7,805 nucleotides of DNA from Bradyrhizobium sp. (GTDB lineage: Bacteria; Pseudomonadota; Alphaproteobacteria; Rhizobiales; Xanthobacteraceae), in assembly GCA_019243075.1 (NCBI GenBank), contig JAFAUV010000079.1, positions 1-7,805 on the forward strand, read 5' to 3'. Within the stretch, counting starts at the first letter, position 1. Every line of letters starts with the position of its first letter. Below the pieces are notes generated by a model. That model did no database searches and was not told the origin of the DNA. It saw nothing but the letters and a program-made list of their open reading frames with translations. Of the stretch, positions 1 through 5,544 are shown piece by piece. The translations under genes and the position numbers were made by a program.

Positions 1-347
1 CCGCGACCTGCGTGCGCGTGCCTGTGTTCGTCGGCCACTCCGAGGCGGTCAATGTCGAGTTCGCCAATCCGATCTCGCCGGACGAGGCGCGCAACATCCT
101 GCGCAACGCCCCGGGCTGCCTCGTGATCGACAAGCCGGAGCCCGGCGGCTACGTCACGCCCTATGAGGCTGCGGGCGAAGACGCCACCTATATCAGCCGC
201 ATTCGCGAGGACGCGACGGTGGAGAACGGGCTGGCGCTGTGGTGCGTGTCGGACAATCTGCGCAAGGGCGCGGCGCTGAACGCCATCCAGATCGCGGAAG
301 TGCTGATCAACCGCAAGCTCATCCGCGCCAAGAAGAAGGCGGCGTAA
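1..347 (+). CDS. asd: Aspartate-semialdehyde dehydrogenase, C-terminal part (5' end outside window)
   Basis: This is the 3' end of asd; the reading frame is open to the left edge, with the first whole codon at position 3. The enzyme makes L-aspartate semialdehyde from aspartyl phosphate using NADPH, in the cytoplasm, on the path to lysine, threonine, methionine and diaminopimelate. The visible part is about 114 residues. It opens with TCVRVPVFVGHSEAVNVEF, the segment that carries the substrate-binding Arg (codon 15-17) and the catalytic His (codon 36-38) of the bacterial ASADH family. Further on are PGGYVTPYEAAG and the C-terminal SDNLRKGAALNAIQIAE, typical of the end of this protein. It stops at TAA 345-347. 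The UPF0114 gene begins 27 bp downstream on the same strand, so co-transcription is possible. Family assignment is firm; nothing looks broken. Confidence 0.95.
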   Translation, partial: ATCVRVPVFVGHSEAVNVEFANPISPDEARNILRNAPGCLVIDKPEPGGYVTPYEAAGEDATYISRIREDATVENGLALWCVSDNLRKGAALNAIQIAEVLINRKLIRAKKKAA

Positions 348-374
348 GCGCCTCGGTCGGGGGGAGCCGGAACC

Positions 375-923
375 ATGTCGGAGCAGCCGGCTCTTTCGCA
401 GCCGAGACCCGCGGCGGAGAGAGCGCGGCGCGGCTTCGAACATGTGCTGTTCAACAGCCGCTGGCTGATGGCGCCGTTTTATGTCGGCCTTGTCGTCGCG
501 CTGGTGGTGTTGTTCCTGAAGTTCTTGCGCATGCTGTGGGAGTTCATCCTGCATGCGCCCGGCGCGAAAGCGAGCGAGACGATCCTCGACGCATTGTCGC
601 TGATCGACGTGACGCTGGTCGGCAATCTCCTCCTGATCGTGGTGTTCTCGGGCTACGAGAATTTCGTCTCGCGCATCGACACCTCGGCCAACCCAAGCTG
701 GCCGGTCTGGATCACCAAGATCGATTTCGCCGGGCTGAAGCAGAAGCTGCTCGCCTCCATCGTGGCGATCTCGGCGATCCATGTGCTGGAAGCGTTCCTG
801 AACATCGACGCCGCCTTCGACGCCACCAAGATGACCTGGCTCGTCGCCGTGCACCTGGTGTTCGTGATCTCGGCGCTATTGCTCGCGCTGTCGGACCGCT
901 GGGCGGCGGACAAGGGCGAATAG
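375..923 (+). CDS. UPF0114 (YqhA/TIGR00645) family inner-membrane protein
   Basis: This 182-residue protein has four predicted membrane helices, at about residues 31-57, 73-95, 123-143 and 154-174. The segment SRIDTSANPSWPVWITKIDF (residues 99-118) and the following GLKQKLLASIVAISAIHVLE are characteristic of the UPF0114/YqhA family. The family is widespread in proteobacteria and has no settled biochemical function. The ATG at 375 follows a GGGGAG Shine-Dalgarno stretch ending near 366, with 8 bases between. The gene lies 27 bp after asd on the same strand and may be read through from it. Its last codons, GGC GAA TAG (915-923), run into the palindromic element at 922-984, and the neighbouring carbonic anhydrase gene ends with the same GGC GAA TAG. 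The extreme C-terminus may therefore have been reshaped by that element. The family call is confident; the function is unknown. Confidence 0.9.
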   Translation: MSEQPALSQPRPAAERARRGFEHVLFNSRWLMAPFYVGLVVALVVLFLKFLRMLWEFILHAPGAKASETILDALSLIDVTLVGNLLLIVVFSGYENFVSRIDTSANPSWPVWITKIDFAGLKQKLLASIVAISAIHVLEAFLNIDAAFDATKMTWLVAVHLVFVISALLLALSDRWAADKGE

Positions 924-984
924 CGGATAGGGAGTGGCGAATGGGGGACAAGCGCCAGTCGCTATTCGCCACTCGCTATGCGCT
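922..984. repeat. Palindromic intergenic element between convergent genes, probable bidirectional hairpin
   Basis: The left arm (922-942) and right arm (964-984) are complementary at 19 of 21 positions; the mismatches are 931/975 and 926/980. The unbroken core is GAGTGGCGAAT against ATTCGCCACTC. The loop is 943-963. The motif GGCGAATAGCG occurs at 915-925 on the plus strand and again, inverted, at 960-970. The element lies exactly where the UPF0114 and carbonic anhydrase genes converge, and it contains the carbonic anhydrase stop codon (962-964). From memory, short repeats built on GCGAGTGGCGAATAG-like units are abundant in Bradyrhizobium genomes and give spurious ORFs starting MANSEWR; that is recollection, not a search. 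There is no T-run on either side, so intrinsic termination is uncertain. mRNA 3'-end protection or a REP/BIME-like role is equally possible. Confidence 0.75.
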
Positions 985-1624
985 CGCTTTCATGCACGCT
1001 GCGAAATTCCTTTGCGGCCTTGTCGAGCAGGAACAGCGAGCCTTCGGCGACGCCGAAATACGCACCGTGGAGCTGCAATTCGCCGCTGTCGATGCGCGCA
1101 CGCACAAAGGGGAATGTCGTCAGGTTTTCGAGCGAACGGAACACCGCCGCCTTCTCGATGCGGGTGACGAAATCCTGCATCGTCTCATGGGCGCGCTGCT
1201 CGACGATCTCGCCGGGCTTGATGAACATCGCCATCCATTTGCCGATGAAGTCGCCCGGCGACAAGGGCTCGATCTTGTCGATAAAGGCGCGGATACCGCC
1301 GCATTGGGCGTGGCCGAGCACCACGATGTGTTTGACGCGAAGCACCGACACCGCATATTCGAGTGCGGCCGAGACGCCGTGCGCGCCGCTGTCGGGCTGA
1401 TATGTCGGAACCAGATTGGCGATGTTGCGCACCACGAACAATTCGCCGGGGCCGGCGTCGAAGATAACCTCCGGCGAGACCCGGGAGTCGCAGCAGCCGA
1501 TCACCATGACTTCGGGCGATTGCCCGCGCACGGAGAGTTCGTGGTAGCGACTCTGCTCGGTCGGCAGCCGCTGGGTGGTGAAGGTCCGGTAGCCGTCGAG
1601 CAAGCTTTTCGGGAACGAGTTCAT
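962..1624 (-). CDS. Beta-class carbonic anhydrase
   Basis: This 220-residue cytoplasmic zinc enzyme interconverts CO2 and bicarbonate, supplying bicarbonate to carboxylases. The beta-class signatures are all present: CCDSRVSP at residues 44-51, giving the zinc ligand Cys44 and the Asp46/Arg48 dyad; FVVRNIANLVP at 63-73; and GHAQCGG at 104-110, giving ligands His105 and Cys108. The length fits the family. The ATG at 1624 is preceded by AAGGAG (1626-1631) only one base away, which is unusually tight, and an in-frame stop lies just upstream. The conserved FPKSLLDGYRTF start nonetheless supports this ATG. The last residues, ERIASGE, are encoded inside the palindromic element at 922-984, so the C-terminus looks remodelled by that repeat. 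The gene is transcribed divergently from the CoA-ester lyase gene. The family is certain; the physiological partner is not known from sequence. Confidence 0.95.
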   Translation of the reverse strand: MNSFPKSLLDGYRTFTTQRLPTEQSRYHELSVRGQSPEVMVIGCCDSRVSPEVIFDAGPGELFVVRNIANLVPTYQPDSGAHGVSAALEYAVSVLRVKHIVVLGHAQCGGIRAFIDKIEPLSPGDFIGKWMAMFIKPGEIVEQRAHETMQDFVTRIEKAAVFRSLENLTTFPFVRARIDSGELQLHGAYFGVAEGSLFLLDKAAKEFRSVHESERIASGE

Positions 1625-1650
1625 GCTCCTTGCTAATCATATGCGGCCGA

Positions 1651-1668
1651 CCGGAACAAGACTTCCGG
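1651..1668. promoter_or_regulatory. Dyad CCGGAA-N6-TTCCGG in a divergent promoter region
   Basis: A perfect 6-bp inverted repeat with a 6-base spacer lies in the 98-bp gap between the divergent carbonic anhydrase and CoA-ester lyase genes. It is 27 bases upstream of the carbonic anhydrase start and 55 upstream of the lyase start. The position suits an operator that could act on both genes. No clear -35/-10 pair could be assigned, and no regulator is encoded nearby, so this is a candidate only. Confidence 0.3.
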
Positions 1669-1722
1669 CGGGGGAAGCGAAATGATATCGCCTCGGGTTC
1701 GGGGATCTGGAGGGAACAATCG

Positions 1723-2601
1723 ATGACTCGTCCGCGCCGCAGCCTTTTGTTCATGCCGGGATCGAATGCCCGGGCGCTGGAGAAGGCGCGCAGTCTCGCG
1801 GCGGACGGCCTGATCCTTGATCTGGAGGATTCCGTTGCCCCCGACGCCAAGGTGAAAGCGCGCGAGCAGATCGCCGAGGCGGTACAGGCCAAAGGCTTCG
1901 GCAGGCGGGAAGTGCTGATCCGCATCAACAGCCTCGACACGTCCTGGTGGCGCGACGACCTCGCCATGGCGGGCGCGGTGGTGCCCGATGGCGTCCTGGT
2001 GCCGAAAGTTTCGACCCTCGAGGACCTCGACAAGATCGGCGCGCGGCTGAACGAGGTCGGCGCCGCCGCCTCGATCAAGGTCTGGGCCATGATCGAGACC
2101 GCGCGCGCGGTGCTCGATGCCGACAAGCTCGGCGCCGCCTCGCGCGAGGCCAAAAGCCGCCTCGCCGGCTTTGTATTCGGACCGAACGACATTGCCCGCG
2201 AGACGCGGATCAAGATGCTGCCGGACCGCGCGACGATGATCCCGATGATCATCCATTGCGTCCTGGCCGCGCACGCCCACGGGCTGGAAATGCTAGATGG
2301 GCCCTATGGCGACATCGCAAATCTCGATGGCCTTGCCGCGGAGTGCGCCCAAGCGCGCGATCTTGGCCTTGACGGCAAGACGCTGATCCATCCGAGCCAT
2401 ATCGAGGCCTGCAATGCCATCTTCACGCCGCCGGCGGAAGAAGTCGCGGAAGCGCGCAAGATCATCGCCGCCTTCGCGCTACCGGAAAACGCCTCGCGCG
2501 GCGCGATCCAGCTCGACGGCCGCATGGTGGAGCGGCTGCACGCCGAGATGGCCAGGCGCACCATCGCCATTGCGGACGCGATCGCGAAGATGCGGAATTA
2601 A
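1723..2601 (+). CDS. CoA-ester lyase, CitE-like (HpcH/HpaI aldolase/citrate lyase superfamily)
   Basis: This 292-residue protein belongs to the CitE-like TIM-barrel family, which cleaves or forms C-C bonds in CoA esters such as malyl-CoA and citramalyl-CoA; some members act as thioesterases. Family motifs in order are RSLLFMPG near the start, ILDLEDSV at 31-38, IRIN with Arg67, WAMIETA at 121-127 with the probable Mg ligand Glu125, GFVFGPNDIA at 149-158 with probable ligand Asp156, LDGPYGDIAN at 191-200, and the late GKTLIHPSHIEACN. The ATG at 1723 is chosen because GGAGGG (1709-1714) lies 8 bases before it and the conserved sequence begins a few residues later. The frame is open back to 1630 but carries no family sequence there. 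No citrate lyase alpha or gamma gene is nearby, so a stand-alone malyl/citramalyl-CoA lyase is likelier than a citrate lyase subunit. The exact substrate cannot be read from sequence. Confidence 0.9.
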   Translation: MTRPRRSLLFMPGSNARALEKARSLAADGLILDLEDSVAPDAKVKAREQIAEAVQAKGFGRREVLIRINSLDTSWWRDDLAMAGAVVPDGVLVPKVSTLEDLDKIGARLNEVGAAASIKVWAMIETARAVLDADKLGAASREAKSRLAGFVFGPNDIARETRIKMLPDRATMIPMIIHCVLAAHAHGLEMLDGPYGDIANLDGLAAECAQARDLGLDGKTLIHPSHIEACNAIFTPPAEEVAEARKIIAAFALPENASRGAIQLDGRMVERLHAEMARRTIAIADAIAKMRN

Positions 2602-2606
2602 AATCC

Positions 2607-3494
2607 TCATGGTGAGGCGCTGCCGAACCGCTCCGCCGCCCACGCATACAGGCTGCCGGGAACCGGCACCGTGTTGCCGCGACCCTTGGGCGAGATGTGC
2701 AGGCCGATGATCCCGGGGTCGCTCAGATATTTCGAGAAATCCGCCGGCTCGAAAAACAATTTCGGCTCGGAATGGACGGCGTAGAACGATTTCTTCGGCA
2801 GCGCGTCGCGCGATGAGCCGGCGCGCTGGGCGAGGGCGGTCAATGCGGCCGGGCCATAGATCGCCACGCGAATGTCGGAGAGGCGGTTGCAGTCGCCCCG
2901 CATTCGCCGCAGCGCGAAGGTCACGCGGTGACGCAGCGACAGCCAGTCCGGCGTCAACTCCTCCTGCTCCATCAGCGCCTCGAAAGCCTGCACGATCGGA
3001 TCATCCGTCGGCAGATACAGGACGGAGTTGCCGAGCTGGCGCCCCCGCTCCCGGGCGAAGAACGGTTTTGCCGGATCAATCTTGATGGGCTTGAGCAGCA
3101 GGACGTCGGCGTCCAGCCAGAGGCCGGCACCCCGTGCCATCAGCCGTATGCGGAAGAAATCGCTGAACTGCAGCGTGGTCCAGTCGCGCCACGACCCATC
3201 CGGCCGCGGCGGACGCAGTTTTTCCGAGAATGATCGCGGCAGCACGGCCTCGGCATCGGCATGGTCGACGCCGTCGGGCAATCCCGGGATCGGATCGAAG
3301 CTGTAGACCGTCACCTTGTGGCCCGCCGCCACCTGCGAGCGCAGGCATGTCAACCTGAGCCGGTCGAGCGGACCGCGCCAGAAGGTCACGATGGCGGGAA
3401 GGATCGTCGCGTTTGCAGGCGAAGCGGAGACCGGTTCGCGTGAAGAAAGCGCGTCGAACGATAAGGCGTCTTGTTGGGCCCGGGCTAAGCCCAC
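2607..3494 (-). CDS. DXD-type glycosyltransferase (GT32-like sugar-binding region)
   Basis: This 295-residue predicted cytoplasmic protein resembles glycosyltransferases with a DXD sugar-binding region. Residues 36-70 (from VTFWRGPLDRLRL to VTVYSFDPIP) match the N-terminal fold. SDFFRIRLMARGAGLWLDAD at 111-130 is the core, with the metal/nucleotide-sugar DXD at Asp128-Asp130. The C-terminal IGLHISPKGRG may complete the active site. No membrane helix or signal peptide is seen. The start is GTG 3494, inside the end of leuD (10-bp overlap). AAGGA on the minus strand (3501-3505) lies 6 bases before it, a good reason to prefer this start. The first 30 or so residues are weakly conserved in style. 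Overlap with leuD implies coupled translation. It converges on the CoA-ester lyase gene with 5 bp between stops. The acceptor and sugar are unknown; a role in surface polysaccharide or glycan is inference. Confidence 0.8.
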   Translation of the reverse strand: MGLARAQQDALSFDALSSREPVSASPANATILPAIVTFWRGPLDRLRLTCLRSQVAAGHKVTVYSFDPIPGLPDGVDHADAEAVLPRSFSEKLRPPRPDGSWRDWTTLQFSDFFRIRLMARGAGLWLDADVLLLKPIKIDPAKPFFARERGRQLGNSVLYLPTDDPIVQAFEALMEQEELTPDWLSLRHRVTFALRRMRGDCNRLSDIRVAIYGPAALTALAQRAGSSRDALPKKSFYAVHSEPKLFFEPADFSKYLSDPGIIGLHISPKGRGNTVPVPGSLYAWAAERFGSASP

Positions 3495-4087
3495 TCGCGT
3501 TCCTTGAGCTTCGCCTCATAGGCGTCGATCGACGACTCCTTCTCCATGGTCAGTCCGATGTCGTCGAGACCGTTCAACAGGCAGTGCTTGCGGAATGGAT
3601 CGATCTCGAACCTCACCTTGCCGCCGTCGGGACCGCGGATCTCCTGGCTGGGCAGATCGATGGTCAGCGTCGCATTGGCGCCGCGGTCGGCGTCGTCGAA
3701 CAGCTTGTCGAGATCTTCCTGGCTGACGCGGATCGGCAGCACGCCGTTCTTGAAGCAATTGTTGTAGAAGATGTCGCCGAACGAGGTCGAGATGACGCAG
3801 CGGATGCCGAAATCCAGCAGCGCCCAGGGCGCATGCTCGCGGCTCGAGCCGCATCCGAAATTGTCCCCCGCCACCAGCACTTTAGCATGGCGATAGGCCG
3901 GCTTGTTGAGGATGAAGTCGGGGTTTTCGCTGCCGTCATCCCTGTAGCGCTGTTCCGAGAAAAGCCCGCTGCCGAGCCCGGTGCGCTTGACGGTCTTGAG
4001 GTACTGCTTGGGGATGATCATGTCGGTGTCGACATTGATGATCTTCAAGGGCGCCGCGACGCCTTCCAGCGTGTCGAACTTCTGCAT
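3485..4087 (-). CDS. leuD: 3-isopropylmalate dehydratase small subunit
   Basis: This 200-residue small subunit pairs with LeuC to convert 2-isopropylmalate to 3-isopropylmalate in leucine synthesis in the cytoplasm. It is a swivelling aconitase-type domain of normal length. The signature pieces are NVDTDMIIPKQYL at residues 18-30 and GDNFGCGSSREHAPWAL at 74-90, followed by TSFGDIFYNNCFKNGVLPI at 101-119. The ATG at 4087 has GGAAG on the minus strand (4096-4100) 8 bases upstream. Its last codons contain the Shine-Dalgarno sequence and GTG start of the glycosyltransferase gene, with a 10-base overlap. leuC lies on the same strand about 2.8 kb upstream rather than adjacent. leuB, a frequent downstream neighbour, is absent here and the glycosyltransferase holds that position. 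The assignment is very secure. Confidence 0.97.
   Translation of the reverse strand: MQKFDTLEGVAAPLKIINVDTDMIIPKQYLKTVKRTGLGSGLFSEQRYRDDGSENPDFILNKPAYRHAKVLVAGDNFGCGSSREHAPWALLDFGIRCVISTSFGDIFYNNCFKNGVLPIRVSQEDLDKLFDDADRGANATLTIDLPSQEIRGPDGGKVRFEIDPFRKHCLLNGLDDIGLTMEKESSIDAYEAKLKEREWA
3495..3505 (-). promoter_or_regulatory. Shine-Dalgarno site of the glycosyltransferase, inside leuD
   Basis: AAGGA on the minus strand (3501-3505) lies 6 bases before the GTG at 3494, within the last codons of leuD. It decides the start of the glycosyltransferase and suggests that ribosomes finishing leuD can re-initiate there. Confidence 0.6.
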
Positions 4088-4165
4088 CGGTCGAGCTTCC
4101 GGTTCAGGTAGGGATCAATGGTTTAGCGCGGCCGCGGCCACGCTCCAAGACCAAATTACGCGACT

Positions 4166-4564
4166 CTAGTCCGCTTCGGCCTCGATATCGGCCATGTCGT
4201 CGTCCGAAAGCCCGAAATGATGGCCGATCTCATGGATCAGCACGTGGCGCACGATGTCGCCCAACGCCTCCTCATGCTCGGCCCAGTAGTCCAGGATGGG
4301 CCGGCGGTAGAGCCAGACCATGTTAGGAAGGCGGGCAATGTCGCCATGGCTCTGATGCGGCAGGCCGGTGCCCTGGAACAGGCCGAGCAGGTCGAACTCG
4401 CTCTCGGCCTCCAATTCGTCCAGCACCTCATCGGTTGGAAAATCGTCGACGCGAATGACCACGCCTTCGCAAAGCTTGCGAAATCGCCCCGGCAGGCGCC
4501 CGAAAATCTCGTGCGCCATCGATTCCATCTCGGCCAGCGAGGGAGCTTTCAGATCGGTCCACAT
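4166..4564 (-). CDS. Zincin-like metallopeptidase family protein (PF06262 type)
   Basis: This 132-residue protein has a C-terminal zinc-protease motif, HEIGHHFGLSD at residues 111-121. It fits HExxHxxGxxD: His111 and His115 would be zinc ligands, Glu112 the general base and Asp121 the third ligand. The middle (residues 75-95, GDIARLPNMVWLYRRPILDY) is typical of the small single-domain family annotated as metallopeptidase family protein. The N-terminal half is acidic. No signal peptide is seen, so it is probably cytoplasmic. The ATG at 4564 is preferred over longer in-frame starts because AAAGGA lies just upstream on the minus strand and the family begins here. It is 78 bp upstream of leuD on the same strand and may share its transcript, and it is divergent from the 113-aa exported protein gene. 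Peptidase activity and substrate are unproven for most members, so only the fold and motif are firm. Confidence 0.85.
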   Translation of the reverse strand: MWTDLKAPSLAEMESMAHEIFGRLPGRFRKLCEGVVIRVDDFPTDEVLDELEAESEFDLLGLFQGTGLPHQSHGDIARLPNMVWLYRRPILDYWAEHEEALGDIVRHVLIHEIGHHFGLSDDDMADIEAEAD

Positions 4565-4669
4565 CGAAAATCCTTTTAGCGCGAGTTCCGAGGCGCTGCA
4601 TCCTGGTTTTGTGACGGGGGCTAGCTGGCGGATGAGGCGAATGTTAGAAGAACCGCAAAACAGGTTCGG

Positions 4670-5011
4670 ATGGGCGTCATGATGAGGATTGGGATCGCGG
4701 CAGTCATCGCTTCTCTCGCGGGGGCCGTGCCTTTGAGCGGAGGCTGCGCGAATGCGCAATCGGCGTCCGCCGGCCTGAAGGTCGCGCAGGCCGCACCGCA
4801 GGACGTGCCGCCGCGCGTTCGCCGGCCTCGCCTTCGCGTCACCCCTTACGAAGAGCAGGGCGTCGTCCCTCACTATAATCCCGGACCGGACGCGGTGCGG
4901 CTATGCAATGCCCATTACGAGCAGGAATACCGGCCGAGCGGCACGGTGATCGTGCCGAGGATGCGCTGCTACTGGACGCGCGATGCGCGCGCACGGGCCG
5001 TCGCTGATTGA
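4670..5011 (+). CDS. Small exported protein with a two-Cys C-terminal motif, function unknown
   Basis: This is a 113-residue protein with an N-terminal signal peptide: a hydrophobic core at about residues 7-24 and a likely signal peptidase I site after ANA (residue 29). The mature part is Pro/Arg-rich, with RRPRLRVTPYEEQG at about 51-64. It ends in a compact block, PGPDAVRLCNAHYEQEYRPS (71-90) then GTVIVPRMRCYW (91-102), with Cys79 and Cys100 placed to form a disulfide after export. I associate this GPxAVRxC...RPSGTVIVPRMxCxW block with uncharacterised small proteins common in Bradyrhizobium. Three close ATGs (4670, 4679, 4682) are possible; none has a strong Shine-Dalgarno sequence, so the first is used provisionally. 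A third Cys (26) falls in the signal peptide; LSGGC is not a good lipobox. The gene is divergent from the metallopeptidase and begins a row of four exported-protein genes. Confidence 0.7.
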   Translation: MGVMMRIGIAAVIASLAGAVPLSGGCANAQSASAGLKVAQAAPQDVPPRVRRPRLRVTPYEEQGVVPHYNPGPDAVRLCNAHYEQEYRPSGTVIVPRMRCYWTRDARARAVAD

Positions 5012-5012
5012 A

Positions 5013-5032
5013 CACCGTGAAAATTCGCGGTG
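5013..5032 (+). other. Hairpin directly after the 113-aa gene, no U-tract
   Basis: CACCGTGAA pairs with the following TTCGCGGTG (one G-U pair) to give an 8-bp stem starting two bases after the stop codon. No T-run follows, so it is not a standard intrinsic terminator. It could protect the mRNA 3' end or be chance. Confidence 0.3.
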
Positions 5033-5036
5033 ATGG

Positions 5037-5061
5037 GGAACCGACACGACGTGGTCGCATT
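5037..5061 (+). promoter_or_regulatory. Possible EcfG-type (general stress) promoter upstream of the 72-aa gene
   Basis: GGAAC at 5037-5041 is followed after 16 bases by CATT at 5058-5061. The alphaproteobacterial EcfG consensus is GGAAC-N16/17-CGTT, so the -35 is perfect and the -10 is 3 of 4. It would give a leader of about 125 bases before the ATG at 5194. A single motif this short can occur by chance, so this is a low-confidence candidate. Confidence 0.3.
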
Positions 5062-5193
5062 CACCTTTCCGGCGCAGTCGTTCAGTTATCATTCACGTCG
5101 CTCTCGTCAAACTCCGTCTGCGTCGCGGCGAGGCAGTTGCTAAAGGGGCAGCCGCACGGGCGCTGGTGTGAAAATCTTTTTGAGGAGGACTTG

Positions 5194-5412
5194 ATGAACG
5201 GAACGAAGGTTCTGGGCTTGGCGGCTGTCGGCGCATTTCTTGTCATGACGGCGCCGGTCGGCAGTGCGCAGGCGACGTCGCTGATCAATCCGGGCGCCGC
5301 GGCAAGGGTGCAGCAGGATGCCAAGCTGGACACCACCGAGGTCCGTTGGCACCGTCATTGGCACCATCGTTGGCATCGCCACTGGCGTTGGCATCACCGG
5401 CACTACCGCTGA
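5194..5412 (+). CDS. Small exported His/Arg/Trp-rich protein, function unknown
   Basis: This 72-residue protein starts at ATG 5194 with a strong Shine-Dalgarno sequence, GAGGAGG (5182-5188). The frame is open further upstream, but no start there has comparable support. A signal peptide covers residues 1-27, with a likely cut after SAQA. The mature protein begins TSLINPGAAARVQQD and then has LDTTEV. Residues 51-72 consist only of His (9), Arg (7), Trp (5) and Tyr (1), in a W-H-x-x rhythm encoded by 12-bp tandem units. The mature N-terminus and the C-terminal end match those of the 146-aa protein encoded 0.7 kb downstream, so the two are probably paralogues. The tail is strongly cationic and rich in imidazoles, which suggests binding of metal ions, envelope polyanions or membranes; this is inference. 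The gene is followed by a clear intrinsic terminator, so it is probably its own transcript. Confidence 0.75.
   Translation: MNGTKVLGLAAVGAFLVMTAPVGSAQATSLINPGAAARVQQDAKLDTTEVRWHRHWHHRWHRHWRWHHRHYR
5347..5400 (+). repeat. 12-bp tandem repeat coding for the W-H-x-x tail
   Basis: Units beginning TGGCAY start at 5347, 5359 and 5371, in exact 12-base register. A half unit (TGGCGT) starts at 5383 and a fourth full unit at 5389. They encode WHRH, WHHR, WHRH, WR and WHHR. The pattern suggests that the His-rich tail grew by in-frame duplication of a 12-base unit. Confidence 0.65.
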
Positions 5413-5448
5413 TCAGAACGCCCGGCCAGACGGCGAACCGAAATCGAG

Positions 5449-5478
5449 ACAGGCTCGCTATTGCGGGCCTGTTTTTCT
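5449..5478 (+). terminator. Intrinsic terminator after the 72-aa gene
   Basis: ACAGGCTCGC (5449-5458) pairs with GCGGGCCTGT (5463-5472) through 10 bp, including one G-U pair, with the tetraloop TATT. It is followed by TTTTCTT. This is a textbook Rho-independent terminator 37 bases after the stop codon. Confidence 0.85.
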
Positions 5479-5544
5479 TCGTGGTGGAATGAAGCGGTGC
5501 TAGGTTGTTCGGGCCGGGCGTCCGACGCGTAGGGAGGGGTATTG

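Noticed and set aside
239..1636. Long plus-strand open frame (465 codons) across UPF0114 and carbonic anhydrase
   Set aside because: It is antisense to carbonic anhydrase and out of frame with UPF0114, both of which have clear family motifs. Its translation is low-complexity Arg/Ala/His typical of shadow frames in GC-rich DNA.
1630..1722. Upstream extension of the CoA-ester lyase
   Set aside because: The added 31 residues have no family similarity, and the good Shine-Dalgarno sequence is at 1709-1714 before ATG 1723.
1185..2252. Minus-strand open frame of 355 codons opposite the CoA-ester lyase
   Set aside because: It has no recognisable domain and overlaps two well-supported genes in other frames.
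3413..4111. Plus-strand open frame of 232 codons opposite leuD
   Set aside because: It is antisense to the strongly supported leuD and has no motifs.
4733..4747. Possible lipobox (LSGGC) making the 113-aa protein a lipoprotein
   Set aside because: The residues before Cys26 do not fit the usual L-[AS]-[GA]-C spacing, and a better signal peptidase I site (ANA) follows directly.
4565..4873. Upstream extension of the metallopeptidase
   Set aside because: It would overlap the exported 113-aa gene, and the family begins at the ATG at 4564, which has its own AAAGGA.
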